Source: Acidisoma cellulosilyticum (lineage in GTDB: Bacteria > Pseudomonadota > Alphaproteobacteria > Acetobacterales > Acetobacteraceae). From it: 64,000 bases of DNA. This document shows, one piece after another, positions 15,990 to 24,243 of this stretch. Where the stretch lies: assembly GCF_020621385.1 (NCBI RefSeq), contig NZ_JAESVA010000010.1, positions 1-64,000 of the forward strand. Reading direction: 5' to 3'. Each line of letters begins with the position of its first letter. Position 1 is the first letter of the stretch. Below the pieces are notes generated by a model. The model saw nothing but the letters and a program-made list of their open reading frames with translations. It did not search any database and was not told where the DNA came from. Both the position numbers and the translations under genes were made by a program.

Positions 15990-16202
15990 TCAGGCCGTGC
16001 GACGCTTGCGTGCGTGACGGTTGTCGTTGGCTGGAGATTCAAAGGATTTCTTGTAGTGCAGCTCCATCTTGATGAACGGCGGGATGGCGATGGTGACACC
16101 GAACGTCAGTTCGGCCTTCCGGAAGAGAGGGCTGAACAGGCGATGGAAGTAGCGGGCAACGCGGCGGCTCATATTGGCGAGTGCTTCAACGGTTGTAGTC
16201 AT
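15990..16202 (-). CDS. Small basic hypothetical protein
   Basis: 70 residues with a basic helix at the start (MSRRVARYFHRLF) and a basic C-terminal tail (NRHARKRRTA). Unknown family. AAAGGAG precedes the ATG at 16202. Its 5' region is duplicated in inverted orientation at 16345-16380, and a branched repeat lies 62 bp upstream. Confidence 0.6.
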   Translation of the reverse strand: MTTTVEALANMSRRVARYFHRLFSPLFRKAELTFGVTIAIPPFIKMELHYKKSFESPANDNRHARKRRTA

Positions 16203-16543
16203 GATCGGCTCCTTTGGGTGACTTGCGAATTGCGGAGGCGATCAACGGACCGGATAGAGCCTGTTGGCACCCGTTAGGGGCGCAACGGAGAGGAGCACCG
16301 CGCAGCGGTTGCCAATAGGCGGCCGGGCCGTAGCCTCACCGCATTAGAATTCGCAAATCCACCCAAAGGAGTCGGTCATGACGGGCAGCACCTCGGCAAG
16401 TTGGGACTCGAAAATGCTGCGAAAAGAATCAGTTCCGGACTCTCTTTCGGACGGTTAGAAAAGCGAGACATTACAATAGTTTGTAGTTGCAATCAGCAAG
16501 AAATACTATATATTGAATCTCAGACACTTTGTAGGAGGTTCCC
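16203..16543. other. Divergent promoter with inverted duplication and promoter
   Basis: The 35 bp before the minus-strand gene (AATTCGCAA, ACCCAAAGGAG, TCATG) reappear inverted at 16351-16380, there starting a 26-codon frame on the plus strand. Between them is the branched repeat 16264-16315. At the right, TTGCAA (16487-16492) and TATATT (16509-16514), 16 bp apart, make a good sigma-70-type promoter for the gene at 16544. Confidence 0.55.
16264..16315. repeat. Branched inverted repeat (three-way-junction type)
   Basis: Closing stem TTGGCA/TGCCAA; inner hairpins CCGTT/AACGG and CCGC/GCGG. Lies 62 bp upstream of the minus-strand start at 16202. Confidence 0.6.
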
Positions 16544-17098
16544 ATGGCAGATGATCTCTTGCCCGGAACGACCAATGTGGTGCGCTTCCCGGTGGAGGAG
16601 CGCGGTCGTCCGACACTGGACTTGATGCGGTTGCTGGCACCCGATGTCCGCACACTCGACATGCTCGCGGGCGCCTATGACCTCGATCTGCCGATGATGG
16701 ATTTTCGGGATCGCGTCGATGAGGAGGCGGCCGAGCACATCCTCAATCATCTCGACTCCGAACCGGGTGCGCGACGGAACGTACAGCTCCGCGCGATGCT
16801 GGATCCGCTGGTGGCAACCGCGGTCGAAGCCGCGCGCTCTGCGCGACGCGCCTGGTCGGCCGTGGGTGAAGGCCGCCGCCAGCTCACACAGGCGAAACGC
16901 GATAGCGGCTTCTGGTTGCAGGCGCTCGAGGAGCGGCTGAACGAACAGGAGCGCCGGGCGGCAGAGGCCACGATCGAGGCGCATCTTCGCGCCGAGGAAG
17001 CCGAGGGTGTCGCGCGCGCTGTGCATCTGGCGCAGGAAGGCCAGATGTGGTTGCCGCGTGACGTGGCCGCCGACATGGATGCCCTGCTCGCGAGCTAG
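16544..17098 (+). CDS. Helical hypothetical protein
   Basis: 184 residues; a short N-terminal strand region (TTNVVRFPVEERG) and then almost entirely helical and charged (RRAWSAVGEGRRQLTQAKRD, ERLNEQERRAAEATIEAHLR). Not recognised. TAGGAGG precedes the ATG, and a clear promoter lies 30-55 bp upstream. Ends in a perfect 10-bp terminator. Confidence 0.7.
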   Translation: MADDLLPGTTNVVRFPVEERGRPTLDLMRLLAPDVRTLDMLAGAYDLDLPMMDFRDRVDEEAAEHILNHLDSEPGARRNVQLRAMLDPLVATAVEAARSARRAWSAVGEGRRQLTQAKRDSGFWLQALEERLNEQERRAAEATIEAHLRAEEAEGVARAVHLAQEGQMWLPRDVAADMDALLAS

Positions 17099-17104
17099 TC
17101 CCGC

Positions 17105-17114
17105 GCCGTTCGCA
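17105..17114 (+). promoter_or_regulatory. GCCGTTCGCA motif before DUF1173-like gene
   Basis: Exact 10-mer 32 bp before the candidate start at 17147, right behind the stop of the previous gene. Confidence 0.5.
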
Positions 17115-17124
17115 AACTGCCATG

Positions 17125-17163
17125 GCAAAACCTCTCGCTATCGGTGATGGCGGGAGGTTTTGC
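17125..17163 (+). terminator. Terminator overlapping the next gene's start
   Basis: GCAAAACCTC pairs perfectly with GAGGTTTTGC; T-rich 3' side. The candidate start of the following gene lies inside the hairpin, which may make its translation conditional. Confidence 0.6.
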
Positions 17164-18502
17164 TATTCTGAAGGCAGCGCTCAAGGGCGACATCGACGGC
17201 GCCACGCCCCTCGATGTCGAGGAGGATAATCTCATTCGCGCGGCGTTCGGCCGCTACGGCGGAACCGAGAAGGCGCGCGCCGACGCGATCCCGATCATTC
17301 GTCGTCTTCAGACGACGGACCGAGGCTATTGGGTCCATTGCGATTGCCGCCCCGGATTGCCGGCGCCGCCGGTGCTTGTGCCGGTGCTGGAGACCTTTCT
17401 GCGCCGGCACGTTACTGACGAATGGCCGCAGCATGCCGAAGCGTGCGAGTTTTACCGCGAGCCCGCCGAGCAGGCCGAGATCAGCGCGAGCTATCAGCCC
17501 AAGCGAAAGAACATCCGCCTGGTGCGATCCTTCATGATCGCATCGGCGGCATCGCCGATGCGGCGCGAGATCGCGTCCTCGGCCAATCGCCGGCCGCAGC
17601 TCGCGGCCTTGCTGGTGCGGCTGATGACGGAAGCGGGCTTGCAGCGGGTCGAGGCAGGCGGCTTCAAGCCACCGCCCTTGCCCGAGCAGATGCGTCCCAT
17701 CTGGCCGGTGGCGCGGGAGATCCATCTCGATAAACAGGTGCGCCTGGCGGACGCGCTGTGCATGAGCGTCGCCAAGCTGCCGGCCTTGGCGGCGAATATC
17801 GAGGCGGCCAGCGACGAGACCTACCCCCACACGCGGCCGCATGGCGTGCTGCTGGTCCGCGCGCAGTCCGTGCGCGCCGGCATGCTGCGCACGCTGAACG
17901 GCGAGGAGTTGCCGGTGACGGGGAGGATGGCCGTCTTCGGGGATCGTCCGGAGGACGAACCGGGCATAGCCGTTGACGCCCGGGCGCCCTATCTCACGCT
18001 CTGCATCGTCGCCCGGCCATCGCCGGGCGCCCGGGCACAGATCACGGCGGCCTATGTTCATCCCTGCGCATCGCTCGACCGGCTGATGCTGGTCGATAGC
18101 GATGCCGAACGGCATACGCTGATGCTGTTGAAGAACTTCCAGTATGCGATGCTGAAGGGAAGTGGCTCGATCGTCACGATCGACAAGCCGATGGACAGCC
18201 TGGTTTCGGACAAATGGCCGGATGGCCGGTCACGGCCGCCGGTCATTCCGGACTTCATCGTGACGGCGCGGGACCGCGACGGCCGCGCAAAACGCGCCGT
18301 CGTCGAGACGATGGGCTATGCCGATGAGGGCTATCGGGAGCGCAAGGCACGACTGCATCCTGAGATGCAGGAGGCCGCGGGCGCAGCAAGTGTGATTAAC
18401 CATGATTTTCAAATGCCGGCGCATTGGCAGCAGGAGTGGCGCGACAAGCAGTTTCGGCGTGAACTATGGCGTCAACTCGGTACGCCAAAAAATGAGGAAT
18501 AG
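17147..18502 (+). CDS. DUF1173-like conserved plasmid protein
   Basis: 451 residues. Near residue 65 is WVHCDCRPG, followed about 45 residues later by HAEACEFYR: a His/Cys set that resembles the metal-binding start of DUF1173 proteins of proteobacterial plasmids. The C-terminal part has PPVIPDFIVTARD and RAVVETMGY, arranged like the D and E-x-(K/M) strands of PD-(D/E)XK nucleases, though the Lys is missing. The start is uncertain: GTG 17144 or ATG 17147 lie in a terminator hairpin, while GGGAGG at 17153 would suit an unusual start at 17165. Confidence 0.65.
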   Translation: MAGGFAILKAALKGDIDGATPLDVEEDNLIRAAFGRYGGTEKARADAIPIIRRLQTTDRGYWVHCDCRPGLPAPPVLVPVLETFLRRHVTDEWPQHAEACEFYREPAEQAEISASYQPKRKNIRLVRSFMIASAASPMRREIASSANRRPQLAALLVRLMTEAGLQRVEAGGFKPPPLPEQMRPIWPVAREIHLDKQVRLADALCMSVAKLPALAANIEAASDETYPHTRPHGVLLVRAQSVRAGMLRTLNGEELPVTGRMAVFGDRPEDEPGIAVDARAPYLTLCIVARPSPGARAQITAAYVHPCASLDRLMLVDSDAERHTLMLLKNFQYAMLKGSGSIVTIDKPMDSLVSDKWPDGRSRPPVIPDFIVTARDRDGRAKRAVVETMGYADEGYRERKARLHPEMQEAAGAASVINHDFQMPAHWQQEWRDKQFRRELWRQLGTPKNEE

Positions 18503-18518
18503 ACTCTCGATCGGCCGC

Positions 18519-18528
18519 GCCGTGCGCA
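18519..18528 (+). promoter_or_regulatory. GCCGTGCGCA, one-mismatch regulon motif
   Basis: One-base variant of the 10-mer (same CGCGCC context), 46 bp before the PLP-fold gene. Confidence 0.4.
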
Positions 18529-18574
18529 AAACGCGCCGCTATGAGGATCGTGGACGCGCTGGAGAGACGCCACG

Positions 18575-20008
18575 ATGATTCGAACGAGCCGGCCTTGGTT
18601 CGATTGCGACCGGGAAGCCGCCCTGATGGCGATGCTGTCGGCGGGCGTTGCGGCGCCGGCCAAGGGCGAGCCCCAGGGGCTGCTTCGCCACTTCATCCCG
18701 CGTCGAGTCCGCAACGACGAATTCGCGCTGTTCTCGTCCTGCTCTGCCATGCCGCTGCTGGACTGGGCGTATGAGACCTGCGAGGCGCCCTATCATTACG
18801 TGATCAATGGCCAGGATCGTGGCGACGTTAAAAACCTTCTGGTGGAACTGAAACGCCTTTTCCATGAGAAACTCCTGAAGGCGATCTCAGCGCCGCCGGG
18901 AACGAAAATGCTCGTGGCATCGTCGCCAGCGGATGCGTTCCGGATCGCGGCGATGCTCTTTACGCTGGCGTGCGATGGAGAGCCGATGCGCTGGCTGGCG
19001 CCGAGCTTTGGCGAGCTGGGAAGTGACGTTCCTGCCGGCATGCGCGGGCACGTCGTCCGGCCTGGCGAGGATCATGGAGACGCGCTTCTGGCGGATAATA
19101 TCGAGGTCGTGGAAATCTCGCTGCGCCAAGCGCGTGGCGAGTTTATCGACGACGCTGACATTGCGGAGACCTACCGTCGCCATCAACGGGCATCGGGGGG
19201 CCGATCCATCGGCCTTTTGACGTTTGGGGACGCGACAGGTGCTGCAGGTCCGCTTGCGATGCAGGCGGACATGATCGATGCGACGCAGATGCGGGTGCGC
19301 GCAAGCCGCATCGCCGATTTCCTCAAGCTCGGATATCCGACCGTGATCTCGGGCTCGACGTTCCTCGGCGGGCCGTTGCCATCTGGTGCGCTCCTGGTGC
19401 CGCCAAACACCTTCGGCGAGACGGTGATGAACCAGGCGGCTGAGCTACTGGCCGAGGATACCGGGCTGAACTGGAAGTCCGGCCTGGGGTTCTCGCGTGG
19501 TTTCGGGAACATGCTGCGCTGGATGCCAGGTCTCCATGCCCTGGAGCAATTCGTGGATCTCGGCCCGAAGGCGGATATCCGCATGGCACAGATGACGATG
19601 GAGCTGAAGGACTTCCTGGCCGAATTCCCGGATTTCGAGGGGTTCGAGAGCCGGCACATCCACCATGTCGCATTCTGCGGCCGGGATTCCGGCATCGTGC
19701 CCTTCGCCGTACGCAGGGGCAAGCGGGGCTGGATGTCGATGCCCGAGTTGATCGGGCTCTACGACACGCTGGCGGCGCAGAATGTCCTGCTGGGATTGCC
19801 GATCACGATCGGTAATCGCGCCGCATTGCGGTTATCCCTGGCGGCCGGTGATATCAGCGTCGGCAGTATCGCGCACAAGCTGGGAAGGCTGGCGGATGCC
19901 CTGGAGACGGTCGGTTTCCATAGGAGACGCCGTGTCAGTTCAGAGAGCGGCTCGCTCCTTCATGCCGCGCGGGCGACGTGTCGTCCGGACGGCATTTGCC
20001 TGCAGTAG
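18575..20008 (+). CDS. PLP-enzyme-fold protein lacking the catalytic lysine
   Basis: 477 residues. The layout is that of a fold-type I PLP enzyme: PGTKMLVASSPADAFRIAAML (cofactor-phosphate region, normally SGTDA), MQADMIDATQMR (Asp strand), then VISGSTFLGGPLPSGALLVP. In relatives this last motif contains the Schiff-base lysine (TGSKFFTGPPFSGALLVP-like); here Thr replaces Lys near residue 259. The protein is therefore probably not a normal aminotransferase or decarboxylase. It follows the DUF1173-like gene after 72 bp. Its 3' end overlaps the convergent gene at 19960 by 49 bp. Confidence 0.65.
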   Translation: MIRTSRPWFDCDREAALMAMLSAGVAAPAKGEPQGLLRHFIPRRVRNDEFALFSSCSAMPLLDWAYETCEAPYHYVINGQDRGDVKNLLVELKRLFHEKLLKAISAPPGTKMLVASSPADAFRIAAMLFTLACDGEPMRWLAPSFGELGSDVPAGMRGHVVRPGEDHGDALLADNIEVVEISLRQARGEFIDDADIAETYRRHQRASGGRSIGLLTFGDATGAAGPLAMQADMIDATQMRVRASRIADFLKLGYPTVISGSTFLGGPLPSGALLVPPNTFGETVMNQAAELLAEDTGLNWKSGLGFSRGFGNMLRWMPGLHALEQFVDLGPKADIRMAQMTMELKDFLAEFPDFEGFESRHIHHVAFCGRDSGIVPFAVRRGKRGWMSMPELIGLYDTLAAQNVLLGLPITIGNRAALRLSLAAGDISVGSIAHKLGRLADALETVGFHRRRRVSSESGSLLHAARATCRPDGICLQ

Positions 20009-20379
20009 GGAAGCGCCGGCAAATCGGGATAGCCGCCACCATCGCGCCGGAGGCCCTCATCCTCATGAAGGATCAGGATTCTGACGGCGATCTGCCGGCG
20101 GCGACCGCTGCGAAGCGAGCGGATCACCGCCATGTCCGACCGACGTGCGGCGTAGACGTTGACCCAGAAACCAGTGCCGGGATCACGCCGGGCGGCGGCG
20201 ATTTCGCCATTGAGAAATGACTCGACAATCCAGGGCTCGCGGCAGGTAGGCCGACCGCGAAAGCGGTCGCGCCACCATGGATCGTCCTGGATATAGAAGA
20301 TGGCGCCGGCGGGGATGATGCCGACGCGCAGCGGATTGGCGCCGCCTTGGCAGCGTTGGGCGAAATATTGGCGGATCAT
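19960..20379 (-). CDS. Hypothetical protein, last of a small-gene operon
   Basis: 139 residues, aromatic-rich centre (IFYIQDDPWWRDRFRG, GFWVNVYAARR). GGAGG lies six bases before the ATG. Its ATG overlaps the stop of the preceding gene (ATGA). The C-terminus overlaps the convergent PLP-fold gene. Unknown family. Confidence 0.6.
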   Translation of the reverse strand: MIRQYFAQRCQGGANPLRVGIIPAGAIFYIQDDPWWRDRFRGRPTCREPWIVESFLNGEIAAARRDPGTGFWVNVYAARRSDMAVIRSLRSGRRRQIAVRILILHEDEGLRRDGGGYPDLPALPYCRQMPSGRHVARAA

Positions 20380-20696
20380 CGGGACCTCCGGATAAAGTTG
20401 ATGGCCTCCCGCTGCGCCTGGGTGGGTGCCTGGTCGAGCTTCGCGCCACGATCGGCGCGCAGCCGCTCCATCATCTCAGGCGAGAGATCGGCGAAGGGTG
20501 CGAGGCACCGGGCCAAATCCTCAACGGTGAGGATTTCACGAGGGCGATCGGCACCGACCCAGAGGATGATGGGGTCTTCCTCGTCCTCATCATCCACCGG
20601 CCGGGAGACCTGTGCGAAAAAGGTGCTGAGCGGATTATCCCAGCCGACCGCGACGGTGTGCTGGGGGTTGCGGGCTGGGATTTCGTGACGGCTCAT
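20376..20696 (-). CDS. Hypothetical acidic protein
   Basis: 106 residues with an acidic stretch (PVDDEDEEDPIILWVGADRP) and a helical end. Coupled by four-base overlaps to both neighbours. No domain recognised. Confidence 0.6.
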   Translation of the reverse strand: MSRHEIPARNPQHTVAVGWDNPLSTFFAQVSRPVDDEDEEDPIILWVGADRPREILTVEDLARCLAPFADLSPEMMERLRADRGAKLDQAPTQAQREAINFIRRSR

Positions 20697-20980
20697 GGGT
20701 CATTGCTCCATGGTTGAGCTGGCAAATCGATCGCGCAGTGCAGCCACGCATCGGCACAGGCATCCGCGGCGATGGCCTCGCGCATCAGGATGTCGCTCGA
20801 ATCCTGCAATAGGTGCGAGCGACGGGCGAGCTGGCGGAGGAGATTTGCTTCCCTCCGCCAGGCGTTGTTGCTGGCGAGGCAGGAGCGCCGTGTGTCACGG
20901 TAGCTCCAGGCGCATGAGGATCTCTTCGGCGCCGTAGACGCCGCTTTCCCCGCAGATTTCACACTCGTATTCCTGGGCAT
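20693..20980 (-). CDS. Hypothetical protein, start uncertain
   Basis: Up to 95 residues; only the last 60 (an ANLLRQLARRSHLLQDSSD helix and ADACADAWLHCAIDLPAQ) look protein-like. The first part overlaps the zinc-ribbon gene by 86 bp; GTG at 20962 behind AGGAA is the better start. Its stop overlaps the next start (ATGA). Confidence 0.45.
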   Translation of the reverse strand: MPRNTSVKSAGKAASTAPKRSSCAWSYRDTRRSCLASNNAWRREANLLRQLARRSHLLQDSSDILMREAIAADACADAWLHCAIDLPAQPWSNDP

Positions 20981-21104
20981 CGGGCTCGACGCCCTCGGCG
21001 TCGGCGCCGCAATGCAGACAGAGCCCAGGATCGTCCAGAGTGGTCAGGCGGCGGTTCGCCGCGTCCATGACGCGCTTCAGCGTCACGGAGGAATGGATCT
21101 CCAT
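20895..21104 (-). CDS. Small zinc-ribbon protein
   Basis: 69 residues with LCLHCGAD and YECEICGESG, a two-CxxC zinc ribbon. AAAGGTGACATC precedes the ATG at 21104. The GCCGTTCGCA motif 92 bp upstream suggests a separate promoter within the small-gene cluster. Confidence 0.65.
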   Translation of the reverse strand: MEIHSSVTLKRVMDAANRRLTTLDDPGLCLHCGADAEGVEPDAQEYECEICGESGVYGAEEILMRLELP

Positions 21105-21195
21105 GATGTCACCTTTCGGGAGGGTAGGATTGGAAGCGCCCCCGTGCGGGCGCATGAGCACAGTGCGGCCATGCCAGACGGTTAGCGCGGCATCG

Positions 21196-21205
21196 TGCGA
21201 ACGGC
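21196..21205 (-). promoter_or_regulatory. GCCGTTCGCA motif toward the zinc-ribbon gene
   Basis: Exact 10-mer on the minus strand in the gap between genes starting at 21414 and 21104. Confidence 0.5.
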
Positions 21206-21228
21206 ACCCGCCGGGCTCGCCGGAGCTG

Positions 21229-21414
21229 CTAGCGGGGTTTCAAAACCTCGATAATCTCGTGGCGATGCACGATGAAGTCGCGCCAGCCCGCGTATCCGAC
21301 GAGCGGGCGACCCTGATTGTCGAAACCGCGAACAACCCGGGTCGCCATGCGATACCTGTCGCGGGTTGCGGCCTTGAACTTGATACGATCGCCGACCTTG
21401 ATTTGCTTTCTCAT
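21229..21414 (-). CDS. Small KOW/SH3-like hypothetical protein
   Basis: 61 residues, beta-rich: MRKQIKVGDRIKFKAA, TRVVRGFDNQGRPLVGY, IVHRHEIIEV. Looks like one small barrel. ATGA overlap with the preceding gene. Confidence 0.6.
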   Translation of the reverse strand: MRKQIKVGDRIKFKAATRDRYRMATRVVRGFDNQGRPLVGYAGWRDFIVHRHEIIEVLKPR

Positions 21415-21683
21415 CGGTGATCCGCCCCCCGCAATCGCGCCCAGAAGGCGGGGTCAGCCCCTGGCGTAGCCCACCCCATGAGCGAGCCATGTTTCATCGC
21501 GCTGATTTGGGCCTCGGTCGGCGGGGCCGAAAGCTTCGCGTTGAGGCATTCCGGCGAGCAAAGGGTTTGCGCCGGCCGGTAGCCATCCTCGTTCCGAAGG
21601 ATGGCGACGGTCTCGCCCGAAGTCGGATGACGGATGTAGCAGATCGGCGGGAGGCCACGCGCATCGAGGTCAGGCTGCGGCAT
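21411..21683 (-). CDS. Small hypothetical protein
   Basis: 90 residues; PPICYIRHPTSGETVAILR then CSPECLNAKL. GGGAGGACACC precedes the ATG at 21683. Overlaps the upstream gene by 14 bp and the downstream gene by four. Function unknown. Confidence 0.6.
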   Translation of the reverse strand: MPQPDLDARGLPPICYIRHPTSGETVAILRNEDGYRPAQTLCSPECLNAKLSAPPTEAQISAMKHGSLMGWATPGADPAFWARLRGADHR

Positions 21684-21933
21684 GGTGTCCTCCCTCGATC
21701 TGCAGGAGGTTCCGCAGCTCGCCTGCGAGCTGGGACCGACCCTGAGCAAATCCGGTCTTTTCGCCCTGTACGTGCCCTGCCTCGTAGGCCGAGGCCCATG
21801 ACCCGATCACCGCTCTCGGCGTGAGCATGGGGAATTCGCCAGCAATAACCCCATGCCGGCGAAGGGTGACGCGACCGTCCCGGTGTGTGTCGCTGGCAAA
21901 ACCCTCCGGGAGGTCCTGATCCGGCTCGATCAT
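21670..21933 (-). CDS. Small hypothetical protein
   Basis: 87 residues; begins MIEPDQDLPEGF and contains GRVTLRRHGVIAGEF, a strand-rich start, then helices. GGAGGGTCGC precedes the ATG; coupled to the upstream gene through ATGA. Confidence 0.6.
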   Translation of the reverse strand: MIEPDQDLPEGFASDTHRDGRVTLRRHGVIAGEFPMLTPRAVIGSWASAYEAGHVQGEKTGFAQGRSQLAGELRNLLQIEGGHHAAA

Positions 21934-22307
21934 GCGACCCTCCTGGTATTGGTGGGCAGCGGATCGGCCAGGAATTCGAGCCGGGTGACTTCGGCATAGA
22001 GGCGGCGCAGGCGCGGCATGTAGGCGTCCTGGCAGTCGCTGGCAGCGGACAGGTAGCGGTCCCAAGTCGCCCTGTCCCAGGTTTCACGCTCGCCGAGCCG
22101 CGCGGTGCCGCCGGCAGCGCGAGCGGCGGCGCGTTCCGAGGCGCTACTCCATTCGAGTTCCAACGCGGCGATCTGCGTGCGTTTAGCGAGGATGGCATCA
22201 CGGATGCGATGCGGATCGATGCCCATGGGGGCGCTCCCGGTGGAGAAGTTCGGGGCGTGGATCGGCGCAGCCGGCCGCGGCCCGCAATCAGGGCTGACCT
22301 GGTTCAT
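21930..22307 (-). CDS. Hypothetical protein, first of the small-gene operon
   Basis: 125 residues from the ATG at 22307 (GGAGACCGATC upstream); an alternative start at 22226 behind GGGAG would give 98 residues. Contains a charged helical hairpin (RDAILAKRTQIAALELEW, LGERETWDRATWDRYL). First of a run of minus-strand genes to 19960, most with four-base overlaps. Confidence 0.6.
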   Translation of the reverse strand: MNQVSPDCGPRPAAPIHAPNFSTGSAPMGIDPHRIRDAILAKRTQIAALELEWSSASERAAARAAGGTARLGERETWDRATWDRYLSAASDCQDAYMPRLRRLYAEVTRLEFLADPLPTNTRRVA

Positions 22308-22340
22308 GATCGGTCTCCATGATGGAGGGTTTGGGAAAGC

Positions 22341-22370
22341 GGCCCGGCCATCCGTTAGGACAGCCGGGCC
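22341..22370 (-). terminator. Terminator of the ParB-like gene
   Basis: GGCCCGGC/GCCGGGCC hairpin just after the stop at 22381, followed by a T-containing stretch. Confidence 0.7.
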
Positions 22371-22380
22371 TTGCGGATGG

Positions 22381-24060
22381 CTAGGCGGCGACCGAATAGG
22401 TGGACTCGTCATCCACCTCGTCCTGCGCGCTGCCGTCCTCACTCAGGTCTTCCGCCCCGTCAGCCGGCTCGGCCCCGTCCTCGCCGGCGGAGAGACCCGG
22501 CACCCACTGCCGACCGCCGACGCTTTCCGCGTCGCGCTCGGCTGCGCTGATTGCGAACACGGCGTCGGGGTAATGCCAGGTCGCCCCGGCGAAGTGCTTG
22601 ACGACGCCGGCCCGTGTGTCTTTCACCCGGACCTCGACGCGCACCTGGTTGGCCGCCGCTTCCCGTTCCAGCGCCTGACGGGAGAGGCAGGACAGGAACT
22701 CGTCCGTCGCCATGCTGGGCAGGCGGAGCGAGGCGCCGATGGTCTCGCCGGCAACGCGCGCGACAAGGCCGCTATTGGACATATTCTCCCGGCAGGACAG
22801 AACCTGGGTCAGCATGTCGCGCGCAGCCGTGCGGATCACATCGTCGTCCAGCGTCAGCGTGCCGTCGGGCGACAGGCGGTCGCAGATGTCCGTGCGATCC
22901 GCGCCACCCGCGTTGAGGCCGCTCTGGACCACGACGTTGCGCCCGCCCAGGGCTAGCACCAGGAGGCCGATCAGCTTGACGTCGTCGATCGGGTCGGCCT
23001 TCAGCGCCTCGTGCAGAGCGTCGGTGCGCAGATCACCGATGATCGCCAGGCCCTTCTGGGTGACATCGGGTCGCTGGGCCTTCGGAGGAAGCTCGACGGG
23101 CGCGTCTACTTGCCCTTTGCCTTTGGTTGCCTTCTTGTCCTGGGGCATCCGGAAGGCGACGGTTTTGACCTCCGCCGTGCGCGGATCGAGGAAGTGGCCG
23201 ATGCTATCGCCCTTGCCCAGCTTGCCGTAAACACGCTCCGCCTTTTTGGGCAGCGCGGCCTGGCCGTATTCGTCAACCGGGATCACGACGCCGGCCTTCG
23301 GCAGGTTGTTCTCCAGCCATTCCTGCTGGGCGCCGAAGAAGCCCTCGACATCGGTGGTGTAGCGCGTGTCCTCGTCGGCCGGCGCGAACAGATCATCCAG
23401 CCAGGTGACACCGTACTGTGCGGCGAGCACGTCATCGAACTTGGCGGCCGAGAACGGGATACGGCGTTTCGAAAGCGCGCGTGCGATGCTATACCAGGCC
23501 GCGTCTTCGTTCTTCTTGGGCTTGTGCTTCTTCCACACCTGCGCCTGCTCTTCGAGCGAGGCATTGGCGATCAGGCGCAGTTCGTCCTCGCTCGGCATGC
23601 GCCCGCGGGTCATGGCCCCGAGCATCGGCTCGTGAATGTGCGCGAGGAGCTTCACGCGACGTACGATCCGCACCGTCAACGCCAGCGCGTCGGCGATTGA
23701 TTGCTCGTTCCAGCCCAGATCCTCGAGCTGCTTCACGCCGCGCCAGATATCGACGGGATGCGGCGGTGCGCGATGCGCGTTCTCCGACAGCGACATCATC
23801 TGGGTGACGCTGGCCTCGGAGTTTTTGACGAGAACGTCGATGGTCGAGAGATCCGCTTCGATGGCGGCCTTCACCCGGCGGTGGCCGACCTTGATGATCA
23901 GTTCTCCCTCGTATTCCCGGACCACGGGGGGCTGAATGATTCCGATGGCGCGGATCGAGGCCAGCAGTTCCGCATCCATTTGAGGGGGCACCGGGACAGT
24001 GCGGGTGTTGGTGGTGCTGGGCTTGAGTGTACGCGGATCGACGCTACGAAGTTCGGTCAT
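22381..24060 (-). CDS. Large ParB/Spo0J-like nuclease-domain protein
   Basis: 559 residues. N-terminal ParB domain: RSVDPRTLKPSTTNTRT, LLASIRAIGIIQPPVVR, KVGHRRVKAAIEA (the GHRR box), then SLSENAHRAPPHPVDIWRG and a helix-turn-helix. The long C-terminal half is specific to accessory plasmid ParB-like proteins, which occur in leading regions rather than beside parA. AAGGAATC precedes the ATG at 24060. No parA is adjacent; the partition pair of this replicon is at 60.1 kb. A branched repeat is 81 bp upstream. Confidence 0.85.
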   Translation of the reverse strand: MTELRSVDPRTLKPSTTNTRTVPVPPQMDAELLASIRAIGIIQPPVVREYEGELIIKVGHRRVKAAIEADLSTIDVLVKNSEASVTQMMSLSENAHRAPPHPVDIWRGVKQLEDLGWNEQSIADALALTVRIVRRVKLLAHIHEPMLGAMTRGRMPSEDELRLIANASLEEQAQVWKKHKPKKNEDAAWYSIARALSKRRIPFSAAKFDDVLAAQYGVTWLDDLFAPADEDTRYTTDVEGFFGAQQEWLENNLPKAGVVIPVDEYGQAALPKKAERVYGKLGKGDSIGHFLDPRTAEVKTVAFRMPQDKKATKGKGQVDAPVELPPKAQRPDVTQKGLAIIGDLRTDALHEALKADPIDDVKLIGLLVLALGGRNVVVQSGLNAGGADRTDICDRLSPDGTLTLDDDVIRTAARDMLTQVLSCRENMSNSGLVARVAGETIGASLRLPSMATDEFLSCLSRQALEREAAANQVRVEVRVKDTRAGVVKHFAGATWHYPDAVFAISAAERDAESVGGRQWVPGLSAGEDGAEPADGAEDLSEDGSAQDEVDDESTYSVAA

Positions 24061-24140
24061 GTTTTGATTCCTTGTGGGTTGTTCCGTCCCCCTATTTTCT
24101 CGGGAGACCCCTCCCCGCGGCTGCGCCGGGCTTGCCCGGG

Positions 24141-24189
24141 GCAAGGGCGAAGCCGGCTTGCCGGACGCGCGCTTGCGCGCGACCCTTGC
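24141..24189 (-). repeat. Branched inverted repeat A
   Basis: GCAAGGG (24141-24147) pairs with CCCTTGC (24183-24189); inner hairpins CCGG(CTTG)CCGG and CGCGCG(CTTG)CGCGCG. Close relatives at 39705, 43307, 45745 and 48782. In the leader of the ParB-like gene. Confidence 0.75.
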
Positions 24190-24243
24190 GGCGGGCGAAC
24201 CGAGCGCGGCATGCGTTCCCCCTTTTTATCGATCTCCTTCTCG

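Noticed and set aside
24141-24189. Cloverleaf-like folds as tRNA genes
   Set aside because: No anticodon arm, T-loop or acceptor features; the family recurs upstream of genes with unrelated sequence.
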